Shown: positions 33,980 to 42,672 of the stretch, piece after piece
Layout: each line of letters starts with the position of its first letter
Numbering within the stretch: position 1 is the stretch's first letter
Origin: Mesorhizobium sp. M3A.F.Ca.ET.080.04.2.1
GTDB taxonomy: Bacteria; Pseudomonadota; Alphaproteobacteria; Rhizobiales; Rhizobiaceae
Direction: 5' to 3'
Length of the DNA: 64,000 bases
NCBI RefSeq assembly: GCF_003952525.1
Contig: NZ_CP034451.1
Location: 4,402,001 to 4,466,000, forward strand
Made by a program: the position numbers and the translations under genes
The notes under the pieces: model-generated
Seen by the model: the letters and a program-made list of their open reading frames with translations, nothing else
What the model was told of the DNA's origin: nothing
Databases searched by the model: none

Positions 33980-34660
33980 ATGGCAGACGGTAATCGATTC
34001 TTCCCGGCCCCGCGCCTGATCCTCGCCGCTTTGGTGGCGGGCGTGCTGGCCGGCGCGGTCGCGGTATATGTCAGCGAGAGCGGTTCTGGCAACAACGCCC
34101 AGACCCAGGCGGCAGCAGCCGACGGCAAGGACGATGCCGCCTGCAAGACCAAGGCGGGCCGCGCCAAGGAAATCGCGGCGAAGGCGGTCGGGCAGGTGGC
34201 GGCGCTGCAGCCGGCGGACCCGCCCCAGTCGCTGAAGAGCCTCGCCTTCAATGGTCCCGACGGCAAGCCGATGACGATCGCCGACCGGGCTGGCAAGACG
34301 ATGCTGCTCAATCTTTGGGCGACATGGTGCGCGCCCTGTCGCGCCGAAATGCCGGCGCTCGACACGTTGCAGAAGGAAAAGGGCAGCGATGCCTTCGAGG
34401 TCGTCGCCGTCAATGTCGACACCGGCGACGACGCCAAGCCGAAAAAATTCCTCAAGGAGATCGGCGTCGAAACGCTCGGCTATTACCGGGATTCGACCAT
34501 GGGCCTGTTCAACGAGACCAAGGCGCGGGGACTGGCGCTGGGCTTGCCGGTGACGATGCTGATCGACGGCGAAGGCTGCCTGATCGCGCATATGAACGGC
34601 CCGGCGGAATGGTCGAGCCCCGACGCCAGGCGACTGGTGGAAGCCGCGCTGGCACGGTGA
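33980..34660 (+). CDS. tlpA: TlpA-type thiol:disulphide interchange protein
   Basis: A 226-residue membrane-anchored thioredoxin-fold protein. An N-terminal helix (about residues 12-31) anchors it to the membrane with the catalytic domain in the periplasm. The active site is WATWCAPC with C117 and C120, and GLPVTMLID contains the cis-proline. TlpA of Bradyrhizobium delivers copper and reduces the CuA centre for cytochrome oxidase assembly. The ATG at 33980 is chosen over a GTG at 33956. It is tightly divergent from argH. Confidence 0.92.
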   Translation: MADGNRFFPAPRLILAALVAGVLAGAVAVYVSESGSGNNAQTQAAAADGKDDAACKTKAGRAKEIAAKAVGQVAALQPADPPQSLKSLAFNGPDGKPMTIADRAGKTMLLNLWATWCAPCRAEMPALDTLQKEKGSDAFEVVAVNVDTGDDAKPKKFLKEIGVETLGYYRDSTMGLFNETKARGLALGLPVTMLIDGEGCLIAHMNGPAEWSSPDARRLVEAALAR

Positions 34661-34710
34661 ACATCGGAAAAGCAATCCGTCGGTTGTTCGTAGTCCGTCA
34701 CGCCACAAAG

Positions 34711-37149
34711 TCAGCTTGAGCGCAGGGCGGCGGCGGGCTGCAGCGTGAGCATGCCGCCACCGCGAGGCGCGGCGTGACCGCCTGCCGGTGCCGGCGTGCC
34801 GGTCAACTCTGCGAAGGTTTCGATCGGGCCCGGCCTGCCCAGATAATATCCCTGTCCGATCGCGCACTCCTCGGCATCGAGAAAGCGCAGTTCGCCCAGC
34901 GTCTCGACGCCCTCGGCCAGAACCGGCAGGCCGAGACCACGCCCCAGTCCGAGCACGGCGCGCACGATGGCCGCGACCTGGCGGTTGCTGTCGACGGATT
35001 TGACGAAGGAACCGTCGATCTTGATCTTGTCGAATGGAAAGGCGCGCAGGTTGGACAGCGAAGAATAGCCGGTGCCGAAGTCGTCCATCGCCACGCGGAC
35101 ACCCAGCGCCTTCACCTGCCGTAAGGTCGCCAGGGCGCGCGGCATGTCCTTGATCAGCGCCGTTTCCGTCACTTCGAGCTCGAGCCTACCGGCGGGAAGG
35201 CCCGATCGCAGCAGGATCTCGTGCACCTTGCGGCTGAAATTCGGGTTGTGGAGCTGAACCGCCGAAATGTTGACGGCGACCGTCAGCGGATTCTTCCAGC
35301 GCGCAGCCTCCTCGCAAGCCGTCGCCAGCACCCATTCGCCGATCTGGGCGATGGAGCCACTGTCTTCGGCCACCGGAATGAAGACGGCCGGCGGGATGTC
35401 GCCGCGCTGCGGATGGTGCCAGCGGAGCAGGGCTTCGAACCCGATCATCCTGCCGCTGCTGATCTCCTTCTGCGGCTGGTAGACGAGGCGAAACTCGTCG
35501 CGGGCCACCGCCTGGCGCAGATCATGTTCCATGACGCGCTTGTCGCGCGCCTCCGCGCCCATCGATGCCTCGAAATAACGATAGGTGTCTTTGCCTTCGG
35601 CCTTTGCCCGATAAAGCGCGGTGTCGGCGTGGCTGACCAGCGCCGCCTGCTCATCGGCGTCGAGCGGGAAAAGGGCAATGCCGATGCTGGCCGACACGAA
35701 CTCGGCGCCGGGCGACAGCCGGCTTTCCTCGCGCAGGGCGGAAAGCACCGTCTCGGCGATGCGGCCGGCGGCCTGCGGATCGGAAAGGTTCGGGGCAATG
35801 ATGGCAAACTCGTCGCCGCCCAGGCGGGCCAGCATCTGGCCGGGACGGAGCACGCTCGAAGCGCATTGCGCGGTTCTTTGCAGCACCGCGTCGCCGGCCG
35901 CGTGGCCGAAGAGATCGTTCACTTCCTTGAACCGGTCGAGATCGAGCAGCATGAGCGCGAGTTGGCTGCCCGTGCCGCCGCGACCTGCCGCAGCGATCTC
36001 GGCCTCGAGCCGGCTGGTGAAGCTGCGGCGGTTGGCGAGGCCGGTCAGCGGATCGTAGTGCGCCAGCCGCAGGATCTCCTGCTCGGCCTTCCTGCGCTCG
36101 CGGACGTCGCGAACGGCGACAACATTGTGCGGCCTGCCGCAATAGTCGATGGTCCGGGCGATCAGTTCGACGGGGATGCGGCATCCGTCATGGCCTCGCA
36201 ACTCGGTCTCCTGCGCCTGGCCGTTGCCGCCGGCGATGCTGGCGGCGATACGCTCGCCGAACAGGTCGCCAAGGCTCATCGTATTCAATGTTTCGTCGGC
36301 GATGCCGCTCAGAGCCGCGATGCTGTCATTGGCGCTGACGATGCGTGCACCGTCGCAGACGATCAGGCCCTCAACGGCGGCATTGGCCAGCCCGTGCATG
36401 CGTTCGGCCTCGACCCTGTGGCGGCGGAAACGCAGATCGATCCAGAGTGCAGCGGCCGAGAGCACCAGGATGACCAGACTTGCCGCTGCGGCGGCGAAGG
36501 CCTGAGACATAGGCTCGATGGTGTATTTGGAAATCTCGATCGAGCTGTCCGGGAAGATCGAGACGGCAGCCATGGCGATGAAATGGAGCGTGCAGATGGC
36601 CAACGTCAGCAGGACGGCGGCCGCGGCCGTCGCCAATGTCGAGGGACGGCGCAGCACGACGAACAGCGCCAGCGCGGCAAGCGTGACGCCGGCGACCAGC
36701 GAAACCGCGACCAGAAGCTGGTTCCAGACGATCCTGCCCTGCACCTCGAAAGCCGCCATGCCGGTATAATGCATGGTCGCGATGCCGACTCCGAGCACGG
36801 CACCGCCGACAAGGTAGTGATCGATCCCGCCGCGCACGGTGGCTATCCACATTCCGGCGGCAGTCAGGACAATGGCGGCGGCCAGGGAAAGCGCGGAAAG
36901 CTCCGCATTGTAGGCGTTTGGTATCCCGGGCGTGAAGGCGATCATGGCGATGAAGTGCGTCGCCCATATGCCGAATCCGGTCGAAGCTGCGGCAATCATC
37001 AGCCAGGCATGGCGATTTCTGTTCGTCGATTGCTCTACATGGCGAAGAAGGTTAACCGCGGAGAAAGATGAGATACCACAAATCAGCGCTGCAAGTGCCA
37101 CCAGTCTCAGATCATGCTCAAGCACGATACAGTTATAGACTGTCAACAT
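34711..37149 (-). CDS. MHYT-PAS-GGDEF-EAL c-di-GMP signalling protein
   Basis: An 812-residue protein with an N-terminal MHYT sensor of about seven transmembrane helices carrying ATHFIAM, ATMHYTGM and CTLHFIAM (proposed copper or gas-binding His/Met sites). A short PAS region (about 255-365) is followed by a GGDEF domain with an intact GGDEF at 444-448 and an EAL domain with EAL at 572-574 and DDFGTGYSSL. Both catalytic motifs look intact, so it may make and degrade c-di-GMP. Its relation to adjacent genes is unclear. Confidence 0.93.
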   Translation of the reverse strand: MLTVYNCIVLEHDLRLVALAALICGISSFSAVNLLRHVEQSTNRNRHAWLMIAAASTGFGIWATHFIAMIAFTPGIPNAYNAELSALSLAAAIVLTAAGMWIATVRGGIDHYLVGGAVLGVGIATMHYTGMAAFEVQGRIVWNQLLVAVSLVAGVTLAALALFVVLRRPSTLATAAAAVLLTLAICTLHFIAMAAVSIFPDSSIEISKYTIEPMSQAFAAAAASLVILVLSAAALWIDLRFRRHRVEAERMHGLANAAVEGLIVCDGARIVSANDSIAALSGIADETLNTMSLGDLFGERIAASIAGGNGQAQETELRGHDGCRIPVELIARTIDYCGRPHNVVAVRDVRERRKAEQEILRLAHYDPLTGLANRRSFTSRLEAEIAAAGRGGTGSQLALMLLDLDRFKEVNDLFGHAAGDAVLQRTAQCASSVLRPGQMLARLGGDEFAIIAPNLSDPQAAGRIAETVLSALREESRLSPGAEFVSASIGIALFPLDADEQAALVSHADTALYRAKAEGKDTYRYFEASMGAEARDKRVMEHDLRQAVARDEFRLVYQPQKEISSGRMIGFEALLRWHHPQRGDIPPAVFIPVAEDSGSIAQIGEWVLATACEEAARWKNPLTVAVNISAVQLHNPNFSRKVHEILLRSGLPAGRLELEVTETALIKDMPRALATLRQVKALGVRVAMDDFGTGYSSLSNLRAFPFDKIKIDGSFVKSVDSNRQVAAIVRAVLGLGRGLGLPVLAEGVETLGELRFLDAEECAIGQGYYLGRPGPIETFAELTGTPAPAGGHAAPRGGGMLTLQPAAALRSS

Positions 37150-37278
37150 CTTGCATCACCTGATCTTCCCGCTTCAATCAAGGGCAATGCGACTATCAAT
37201 AGTGCCCAACGGCTGAACAATCGATTAATTCATCTGCAACCACAGCGTGTCTTTTCAGGTTGTATATAAGAATAACTG

Positions 37279-37296
37279 GCCGCTCTGGTCAGCGGC
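37279..37296 (-). terminator. Probable terminator after fbpC
   Basis: GCCGCT pairs with AGCGGC around a 6-nt loop, about 30 bp downstream of the fbpC stop on the minus strand, followed by a T-rich stretch (CAGTTATTCTTATATA). It would end the fbpABC transcript. The rest of 37150-37327 shows no further feature. Confidence 0.5.
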
Positions 37297-37327
37297 AATA
37301 GGCGCGCAGAGCCGCGACCGCGCTGGG

Positions 37328-38410
37328 TCAGGGAAAAACGTGCGCCTTGCCCGAAACGGTGAGTCGCACGATCTCGCCGATGGCGGGCGCGTCCATGCCC
37401 GGCTTGCGCAGGATGAGCGGCGTGTTGCCGATCGCGGCCGCATCGGGCGGATCGGGGCTGTTGAGCAGTCTGACCGCAATCGTGCAGATGGAGCCGGCAA
37501 ACTCCGATTCCGTCACCTCGCCGAACAGCATTTCCGGCGTGCCAGACATGCCTTCCTGAGAGGTGCGCTTGAGCAGGACCTGTTCGGGCCTGAGCATGAT
37601 GCGGGCGACGTCACGCCGTTCGGCGGTGTCGACGGCGATGCGGCCGAGCGGCGAAATGGCAAAACCGTCGGCGATCCTCGCCGGCACGATGATGGCGTCG
37701 CCGAGGAATTCGGCGACCATCCTGTCCTTGGGCTGGAAATAGAGCTCGCGCGGCGTGCCGACTTGCGAGAACAATCCGTCGCGCATCACCGCCACCTGGC
37801 TGGCGAAGGACAGCGCCTCGGCCTGGTCATGGGTGACGAGGATGGTGGTGATGCCGGCTTCCTCCAGCAGCTCGGCCACCGCCTTGCGCATCGAGGCGCG
37901 CAGCCCGGTGTCGAGCGCCGAGAACGGCTCGTCGAGCAGCATCAGCCGCGGCCGCATGGCCATGGCGCGGGCAAGGGCGACGCGCTGCTGCTGGCCGCCG
38001 GAGAGCTGATGCGGCCGCCGCTTCAGGATCGCCTTGTCGAGCCCGACGATATAGGCCAGCTCGACGATGCGCTCGGCGCGCTTGTCCTCGCCGCGCGCCA
38101 TGCCGAAGCCGATATTGTCGGCAATGGTGAGATGCGGAAACAGGGCACCGTCCTGCGCGACGACACCGATGCCGCGGCGATGCGCCGGCACGGCGGCACC
38201 GCCATTGGCGAGCACCTTGCCGTCGAGCGAAATGCGGCCGCGATCCGGCGCCTCGAAGCCGGCGATCAGCCTGAGCAGGGTCGTCTTGCCGCAGCCGGAG
38301 GGTCCGACGATCGCGGTGCGGCTGCCGCTCGGCACGCTCAGATCGACGCCGGCGAGCGCTGCAACCCGGCCATACTGCTTGGCGACGCCGCTGAGTTCGA
38401 GGAAGCTCAT
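37328..38410 (-). CDS. fbpC: Fe(III) ABC transporter ATP-binding protein
   Basis: A 360-residue ABC ATPase: Walker A GPSGCGKT at 36-43, signature [14 protein letters not shown], Walker [13 protein letters not shown] and H-loop VTHDQAEA are intact, and a C-terminal TOBE-type regulatory domain follows. It powers iron uptake with the FbpA/FbpB homologues. The ATG overlaps the fbpB stop (ATGA). The reading frame is open further upstream into fbpB, but only this start gives a normal ABC protein. Confidence 0.92.
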   Translation of the reverse strand: MSFLELSGVAKQYGRVAALAGVDLSVPSGSRTAIVGPSGCGKTTLLRLIAGFEAPDRGRISLDGKVLANGGAAVPAHRRGIGVVAQDGALFPHLTIADNIGFGMARGEDKRAERIVELAYIVGLDKAILKRRPHQLSGGQQQRVALARAMAMRPRLMLLDEPFSALDTGLRASMRKAVAELLEEAGITTILVTHDQAEALSFASQVAVMRDGLFSQVGTPRELYFQPKDRMVAEFLGDAIIVPARIADGFAISPLGRIAVDTAERRDVARIMLRPEQVLLKRTSQEGMSGTPEMLFGEVTESEFAGSICTIAVRLLNSPDPPDAAAIGNTPLILRKPGMDAPAIGEIVRLTVSGKAHVFP

Positions 38411-39984
38411 CGTCCGGCCATCCGCTTCGACTGGACATAGAGCAGCCAGGTCATCGGCAGCGACATCGCCACCATGATCAGAGCGTAGGGCGCGGCGGAG
38501 GCATAGTCGATCTCGCCGCTGTAGGACCAGAAGGCCATCGCCAGCGTTCGGGTGCCGTTCGGCGCCAGCATCTGCGTGGCGGTGAGCTCGTTGGTGATGC
38601 CGAGCGCAACCATCGCCATGCCGGCGGCCGCGCCAGGCGCCGAGAGGCGGATCGTCGTCGACCACAGCGCCTTGAGGGGCGGGCGGCCGAGGCTCGAGGC
38701 GGCGCGCTCGAGCTCCACCGGCGCCTGGGCGATCGAAGCGCGCAGGCTGATGAGCGCACGCGGCAGGAACATCAGGGCATAGGCGAACAGGATGGTGAAC
38801 AGCGTCTGGTAGAGCGGCATGGCGACGCGCACGGTAATGGTCACCAGCGCCAGCGCGATCACCACGCCCGGCAGCGATCCGACGATGTAGTTGCAGCCTT
38901 CGAGAAGACGCTGCAAAGGGCCCGGCGCGCGGATCGAGACCCATGCCATCGGCATGGCAGCGACGGTGGCAAGCAGCGCGCCGGCGAGCGCCAGGACGAG
39001 AGTCTGGCCCAGCGCCAGGCCGATTTCATCCCAGCGCCAGACCTCGAGCCCACCGGCCAGCAGCCAGCGACCGACGGTGACGAAGGGCACCCCGATCGAG
39101 AGCAGCGCGGTGACGGCAAGCAGCATCAGGCAAGGGAGCGCGGCCCGGCCGAGGCGGGTGCGCTGCTGCTGGCGCGCGGCGCCCGAGCCGACGCGGGCGT
39201 AGCGCTCCTCGCCGCGCACCAGCACTTCGAGGCCGAGCATGACGAAGCAGCAGGCGACCAGCACCGCGGCCAGCATGTTGGCGGCCGGGCCGTTGAAGGT
39301 CGACTGGAACTGATCGACGATCGCCGTGGTGAAGGTGTCGAAACGGATGAAGACGTAAAGGCCATATTCGGCGAGCAGATGCAGGCCGACCAGCAGCGCG
39401 CCGCCGCAGATGGCCAGCCTCAGTTGCGGCAGCACGACGCGTGCGAAGACGCGCCAGGGCCCGAGGCCAAGAGCGGCGGCGGCGTCTTCCAGCGCGGGAT
39501 CCAGCCGGCGCAGCGCCGCGGAAATGGGCAGATATAGAAACGGGAAATAGGCGATGACGGAGATGAGCACGCCAGCCCCCAGGCCGTGCAGGCCCGGCAC
39601 CAGGCTGATCCAGGCATAGCTATGGACGAAGGCCGGAATGGCCAATGGCGCGACCGACAGCCATGACCACCAGCGCCGGCCGGGCAGGTCGCTGCGCTCG
39701 GTCAGCCAGGCCAGCGCCACCGACAGCACGATGGCGATCGGAACCGCCACCACGACGAGAAGGATGGTATTGACCAGAAGCTCGCCAACACGCGGACGGA
39801 AGATCAGCGCCGCCACCGTCTCCCAGCCGGTCTGGATCGCCACCCAGACGATAAAGGCAAGCGGCAGCAGGGCAATCATCGACACCAGCGCCGCCGCGAG
39901 CAGGGTCCAGGACACGGACCGCCGGCGCTGCCGCAGTCCGGCAGCCGGCAGGCCTGCATGCGGGACGCCGATCGCCGAATGCAT
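38407..39984 (-). CDS. fbpB: Fe(III) ABC transporter permease, fused type
   Basis: A 525-residue permease with two fused binding-protein-dependent transport domains, about twelve transmembrane helices, and two EAA-like loops ([21 protein letters not shown] and [20 protein letters not shown]). This duplicated layout is standard for FbpB/SfuB-type iron permeases. The ATG at 39984 is preferred to an upstream TTG at 40050. It lies between fbpA and fbpC, overlapping the latter. Confidence 0.92.
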   Translation of the reverse strand: MHSAIGVPHAGLPAAGLRQRRRSVSWTLLAAALVSMIALLPLAFIVWVAIQTGWETVAALIFRPRVGELLVNTILLVVVAVPIAIVLSVALAWLTERSDLPGRRWWSWLSVAPLAIPAFVHSYAWISLVPGLHGLGAGVLISVIAYFPFLYLPISAALRRLDPALEDAAAALGLGPWRVFARVVLPQLRLAICGGALLVGLHLLAEYGLYVFIRFDTFTTAIVDQFQSTFNGPAANMLAAVLVACCFVMLGLEVLVRGEERYARVGSGAARQQQRTRLGRAALPCLMLLAVTALLSIGVPFVTVGRWLLAGGLEVWRWDEIGLALGQTLVLALAGALLATVAAMPMAWVSIRAPGPLQRLLEGCNYIVGSLPGVVIALALVTITVRVAMPLYQTLFTILFAYALMFLPRALISLRASIAQAPVELERAASSLGRPPLKALWSTTIRLSAPGAAAGMAMVALGITNELTATQMLAPNGTRTLAMAFWSYSGEIDYASAAPYALIMVAMSLPMTWLLYVQSKRMAGR

Positions 39985-40093
39985 CAGGCAGACAGCCTGG
40001 CAGTCGCCGAGTGACGGAAGCGATCGGGCGAGCCGCGGAAGCGGCTCCAAACGCAGCTGTTCGTCATCGACGACGCTACCTCCAAAACAAGAC

Positions 40094-40124
40094 GCTCCCG
40101 CGGAAAGCGAATTCCCGCAGGAGC
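40094..40124 (-). terminator. Intercistronic hairpin between fbpA and fbpB
   Basis: On the minus strand GCTCCTGCGGG pairs with CCGCGGGAGC, followed by GTCTTGTTTTG. It sits 32 bp after the fbpA stop. Partial termination or RNA protection here would leave more binding protein than permease, a common arrangement in ABC importer operons. Confidence 0.6.
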
Positions 40125-40156
40125 ACGGTCGGCTGCCCTTTTAGGACCTGCGCGAA

Positions 40157-41164
40157 CTAAAGCAAGCCGGCTGCCGTCATCAGGTCGGTCACCTTCTTCG
40201 AGTTCAGCTTCGCCGGATCGACCTTCGGCGCCTGCAGATCGGCGAGCGGCACCAGCTTCGGGTTGGACGCGGCGCTCTTGCCGACCGCATATTCGAAGGA
40301 CGTGCCGTTCTTCAGCACCTCCTGGCCGCCCTTGCCGGTGATCCACTTCAGGAACGCCTGCGCCTCCTTCGGATGCTTGCTGGAAGCCAGCACGCCGCCG
40401 CCGGAGACCGATACGAAGGCACCCGGATCCTGGTTCTTGAAATAGTGCAGGCCGACGTTCTTGCTGTTCTCGCCGGTCTTCGCCTGATCGCCGAAATAGT
40501 AGTAGTGATAGATCACGCCGCCATCGATCTCGCCGGCATTGACGGCCTTCATGACCGTGTTGTTGCCCTTGTAGGCGGTAAAGTTCGTCTTCATCGCCTT
40601 CAGCCAGTCGGCGGTCGCGGCCTCTCCCTTGAGTTCGAGCAAGGCGCTGACGATAGCCTGGAAATCGGCGCCAGCCTGCGAGGCGGCCCACCGGCCTTTC
40701 CAGCTCGGATCGGCAAGATCAAGCAGCGACTTGGGCAATTGGTCTTCCTTGAGCTTGTCCTTGTTGTAGACAAAGACGGTGCTGCGGGCGGCAACGCCGA
40801 CCCATTTGCCGCTCGAGGGCTGGTACTCCTGCGGAACCTGGGCCTGTGTGTCTGCATCGACCGGCGCGAACAGCCCCGCCGCCTCGACCAGCGTCATGGC
40901 CGGCGAATTCTCGGTCAGGAAGACGTCGGCAGGCGATGCCGCGCCTTCGGCAACGATCTGGTTGGAGAAATCGCTGTCGCCACCGTTGCGCAACGTGACC
41001 TTGATGCCGGTTTCCTTGGTGAAGCCTTTCACCCATTCCTTGGCCAGGCTCTCATGCTGGGCATTGTAGACGACGATGCCTGCGTCCTCGGCAAGGGCCG
41101 GGCCCGCCGCCAGGCTGAGCGCCAGCACGGTCGCGCCGGCGAGGGTGGAAAACGATAGTTTCAT
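40157..41164 (-). CDS. fbpA: Fe(III) periplasmic binding protein
   Basis: A 335-residue exported protein with a signal peptide (about residues 1-25, ending GPALA-ED) and the ferric-binding-protein fold. VVYNAQHES at the mature N-terminus and VIYHYYYF (about residues 217-224, with adjacent tyrosines that coordinate Fe(III)) identify FbpA/SfuA/AfuA. It captures ferric iron in the periplasm for the FbpBC complex. The ATG at 41164 has a GAGGA ribosome-binding site 8 nt away; an ATG at 41170 is also possible. A RirA-type operator lies 57 bp upstream. Confidence 0.92.
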   Translation of the reverse strand: MKLSFSTLAGATVLALSLAAGPALAEDAGIVVYNAQHESLAKEWVKGFTKETGIKVTLRNGGDSDFSNQIVAEGAASPADVFLTENSPAMTLVEAAGLFAPVDADTQAQVPQEYQPSSGKWVGVAARSTVFVYNKDKLKEDQLPKSLLDLADPSWKGRWAASQAGADFQAIVSALLELKGEAATADWLKAMKTNFTAYKGNNTVMKAVNAGEIDGGVIYHYYYFGDQAKTGENSKNVGLHYFKNQDPGAFVSVSGGGVLASSKHPKEAQAFLKWITGKGGQEVLKNGTSFEYAVGKSAASNPKLVPLADLQAPKVDPAKLNSKKVTDLMTAAGLL

Positions 41165-41220
41165 GGGCATCGTCCTCAATTTGGAGACATGGATCAGGCT
41201 CGGCTGCACCTACCTATACC

Positions 41221-41235
41221 TGAATATAATAGTCA
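41221..41235. promoter_or_regulatory. RirA-type iron-responsive operator (IRO) before fbpA
   Basis: The minus strand reads TGACTATTATATTCA: TGA, nine bases, TCA, matching the IRO consensus of RirA, the iron regulator of rhizobia. An overlapping TTGACT could serve as a -35 element. It would repress fbpABC when iron is plentiful. Binding is inferred; the short motif can occur by chance. Confidence 0.6.
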
Positions 41236-41323
41236 ACATTGCGGCCCTGCTTCATTCGGTCGCCGGGGCGCAAACTTTCGTGATTTCCCGGCAGTTTGGC
41301 TTGGACATTATTTCGCCGGCCAC

Positions 41324-41349
41324 GTAACAAACCAGGGCCGCAGCGCGAA
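41324..41349 (+). promoter_or_regulatory. Probable ECF sigma-F-type promoter
   Basis: GTAACA (41324-41329), 16 bases, CGAA (41346-41349). The promoter described for Caulobacter SigF, the ECF factor controlled by NrsF, is GTAACC-N16-CGAA, so 9 of 10 defined bases and the spacing agree. The expected start lies just before the GTG of the sigma gene, implying autoregulation. Confidence 0.65.
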
Positions 41350-41367
41350 TTTCGGGGGTGAACTCTT

Positions 41368-41910
41368 GTGACCGGCAAGGACGAGGCCGAGCTCTCCCGG
41401 CTCCTCAGAGCCGCGATCGCGGGAGACGAAAGGGCTTACGCGGACTTTCTGCACCGGATAGCCGCTCTCATTCGCGGCTTTGTCCGGCGCAAGATCGTAC
41501 AGGGCGGGGTCGACCCCGAGGATGTCGTGCAGGAAACCTTGCTGGCCATTCACGTGAAACGGCATACATGGCGCGAGGACGCCGCGGTTCTGCCGTGGGT
41601 CTACGCGATCGCCCGTTTCAAGCTCATCGACGCGTTCCGCCGTCGCGGGCGCCGCATCGAGATCGAGATCGACGAGATCGCGGAAACATTCGCCGAGCCG
41701 GAAAGCGAGACGGTCAGCGAGCGCGACATAAACCGCGCCCTCGACGGCTTGCCCCCGGCACAACGCTCGGTGGTCTCGGCGATCTCGGTCGAAGGCCGCT
41801 CAATCGGAGAGACAGCGTCCAAGCTGGGGGTCAGCGAGACGGCAGTGCGCGTTTCGCTGCACCGCGGCCTTGCCGCCATCGCGAAGAGGTTCGGACGACA
41901 ATCGACATGA
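41368..41910 (+). CDS. ECF-type RNA polymerase sigma factor (SigF-like)
   Basis: A 180-residue sigma-70 factor with only regions 2 and 4. Region 2 contains DPEDVVQETLLAIH and WVYAIARFKLIDAFRR (about residues 49-91), and region 4 carries SIGETASKLGVSETAVRVSLHRGLAAI. The start is a GTG at 41368 after a GGGGGTG ribosome-binding site. Its stop overlaps the start of the NrsF-type anti-sigma gene (ATGA), so the pair is translated together. A SigF-like promoter directly upstream suggests autoregulation. Related sigma factors respond to heavy metals and oxidants. Confidence 0.92.
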   Translation: MTGKDEAELSRLLRAAIAGDERAYADFLHRIAALIRGFVRRKIVQGGVDPEDVVQETLLAIHVKRHTWREDAAVLPWVYAIARFKLIDAFRRRGRRIEIEIDEIAETFAEPESETVSERDINRALDGLPPAQRSVVSAISVEGRSIGETASKLGVSETAVRVSLHRGLAAIAKRFGRQST

Positions 41911-42545
41911 GGACCGAGGATCTCATCAGGGCGCTCGACGCCGATGCGCGCAGCAAGGCGATGCCGCTAAACGCGGCCTGGCTGTTGGCGCTTGCCGGGG
42001 CCGCCGTAATCGCGGCGGCGGCATTCTGGATGACCATCGGCCCGCGCCCCGACTTCATGGCGGCCGCGCACACGATGCGCTTCCTCGCCAAATTCGTCTT
42101 CACGATCGTGCTCGCCGCCGCCGCCTTCGCGCTGAGCCGCGCGCTGTCCACGCCTGGTGCTTCCACGCGACGGGCGATGGCCTGGATGGTCGCCGCGCCG
42201 TTGCTCGTCGTGGTTGCGGTGGTCCTGGAGCTTCTTGCGGTGCCCGAGGCCGAATGGGGCAGGCGGCTTGTCGGGTCCAACATGATGATCTGCATGGCGT
42301 TCATCCCGCTGATCGGCGTCGGCCCGCTGGCGATCTTCCTGTGGATGCTGCGCTATGGCGCGCCGGCGCGTCCCGTGCTGGCCGGCGCGGTCGCCGGCCT
42401 GCTCGCCGGCGGGCTGGCGGCGACCTTCTATGCGGCGCATTGCTTCGACGATTCGCCGCTGTTCGTCGCCACCTGGTACACGATCGCAATCGCCTTTCTG
42501 GCCGCGCTCGGCGCGATCGGAGGCCGGTTCTTCGTGCGCTGGTAA
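41907..42545 (+). CDS. NrsF-family (DUF1109) anti-sigma factor
   Basis: A 212-residue inner-membrane protein with six hydrophobic segments and a short cytoplasmic N-terminus (MRTEDLIRALDADA), as in NrsF. DUF1109/NrsF proteins hold the ECF sigma factor at the membrane and release it on stress; conserved cysteines sense metals or oxidants. Here cysteines occur near SNMMICMAFIPLIG and YAAHCFDDSP, the usual places. The gene overlaps the sigma gene by 4 bp. Confidence 0.9.
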   Translation: MRTEDLIRALDADARSKAMPLNAAWLLALAGAAVIAAAAFWMTIGPRPDFMAAAHTMRFLAKFVFTIVLAAAAFALSRALSTPGASTRRAMAWMVAAPLLVVVAVVLELLAVPEAEWGRRLVGSNMMICMAFIPLIGVGPLAIFLWMLRYGAPARPVLAGAVAGLLAGGLAATFYAAHCFDDSPLFVATWYTIAIAFLAALGAIGGRFFVRW

Positions 42546-42672
42546 GGCCGCGCAACCGATCCTTAATCATGTCGGAAATTGTTTGCCGGTTGACCGGCCA
42601 GCCGCTGCCGTGGGTGCAACCATTCCTTAAAATCGATCGGCGAAGGTTCTATCGGAACGTGCAGACGCAGGG

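Noticed and set aside
35221..37071. A 616-codon open frame opposite the MHYT-GGDEF-EAL gene
   Set aside because: It has no domain resemblance and lies wholly antisense to a well-supported gene.
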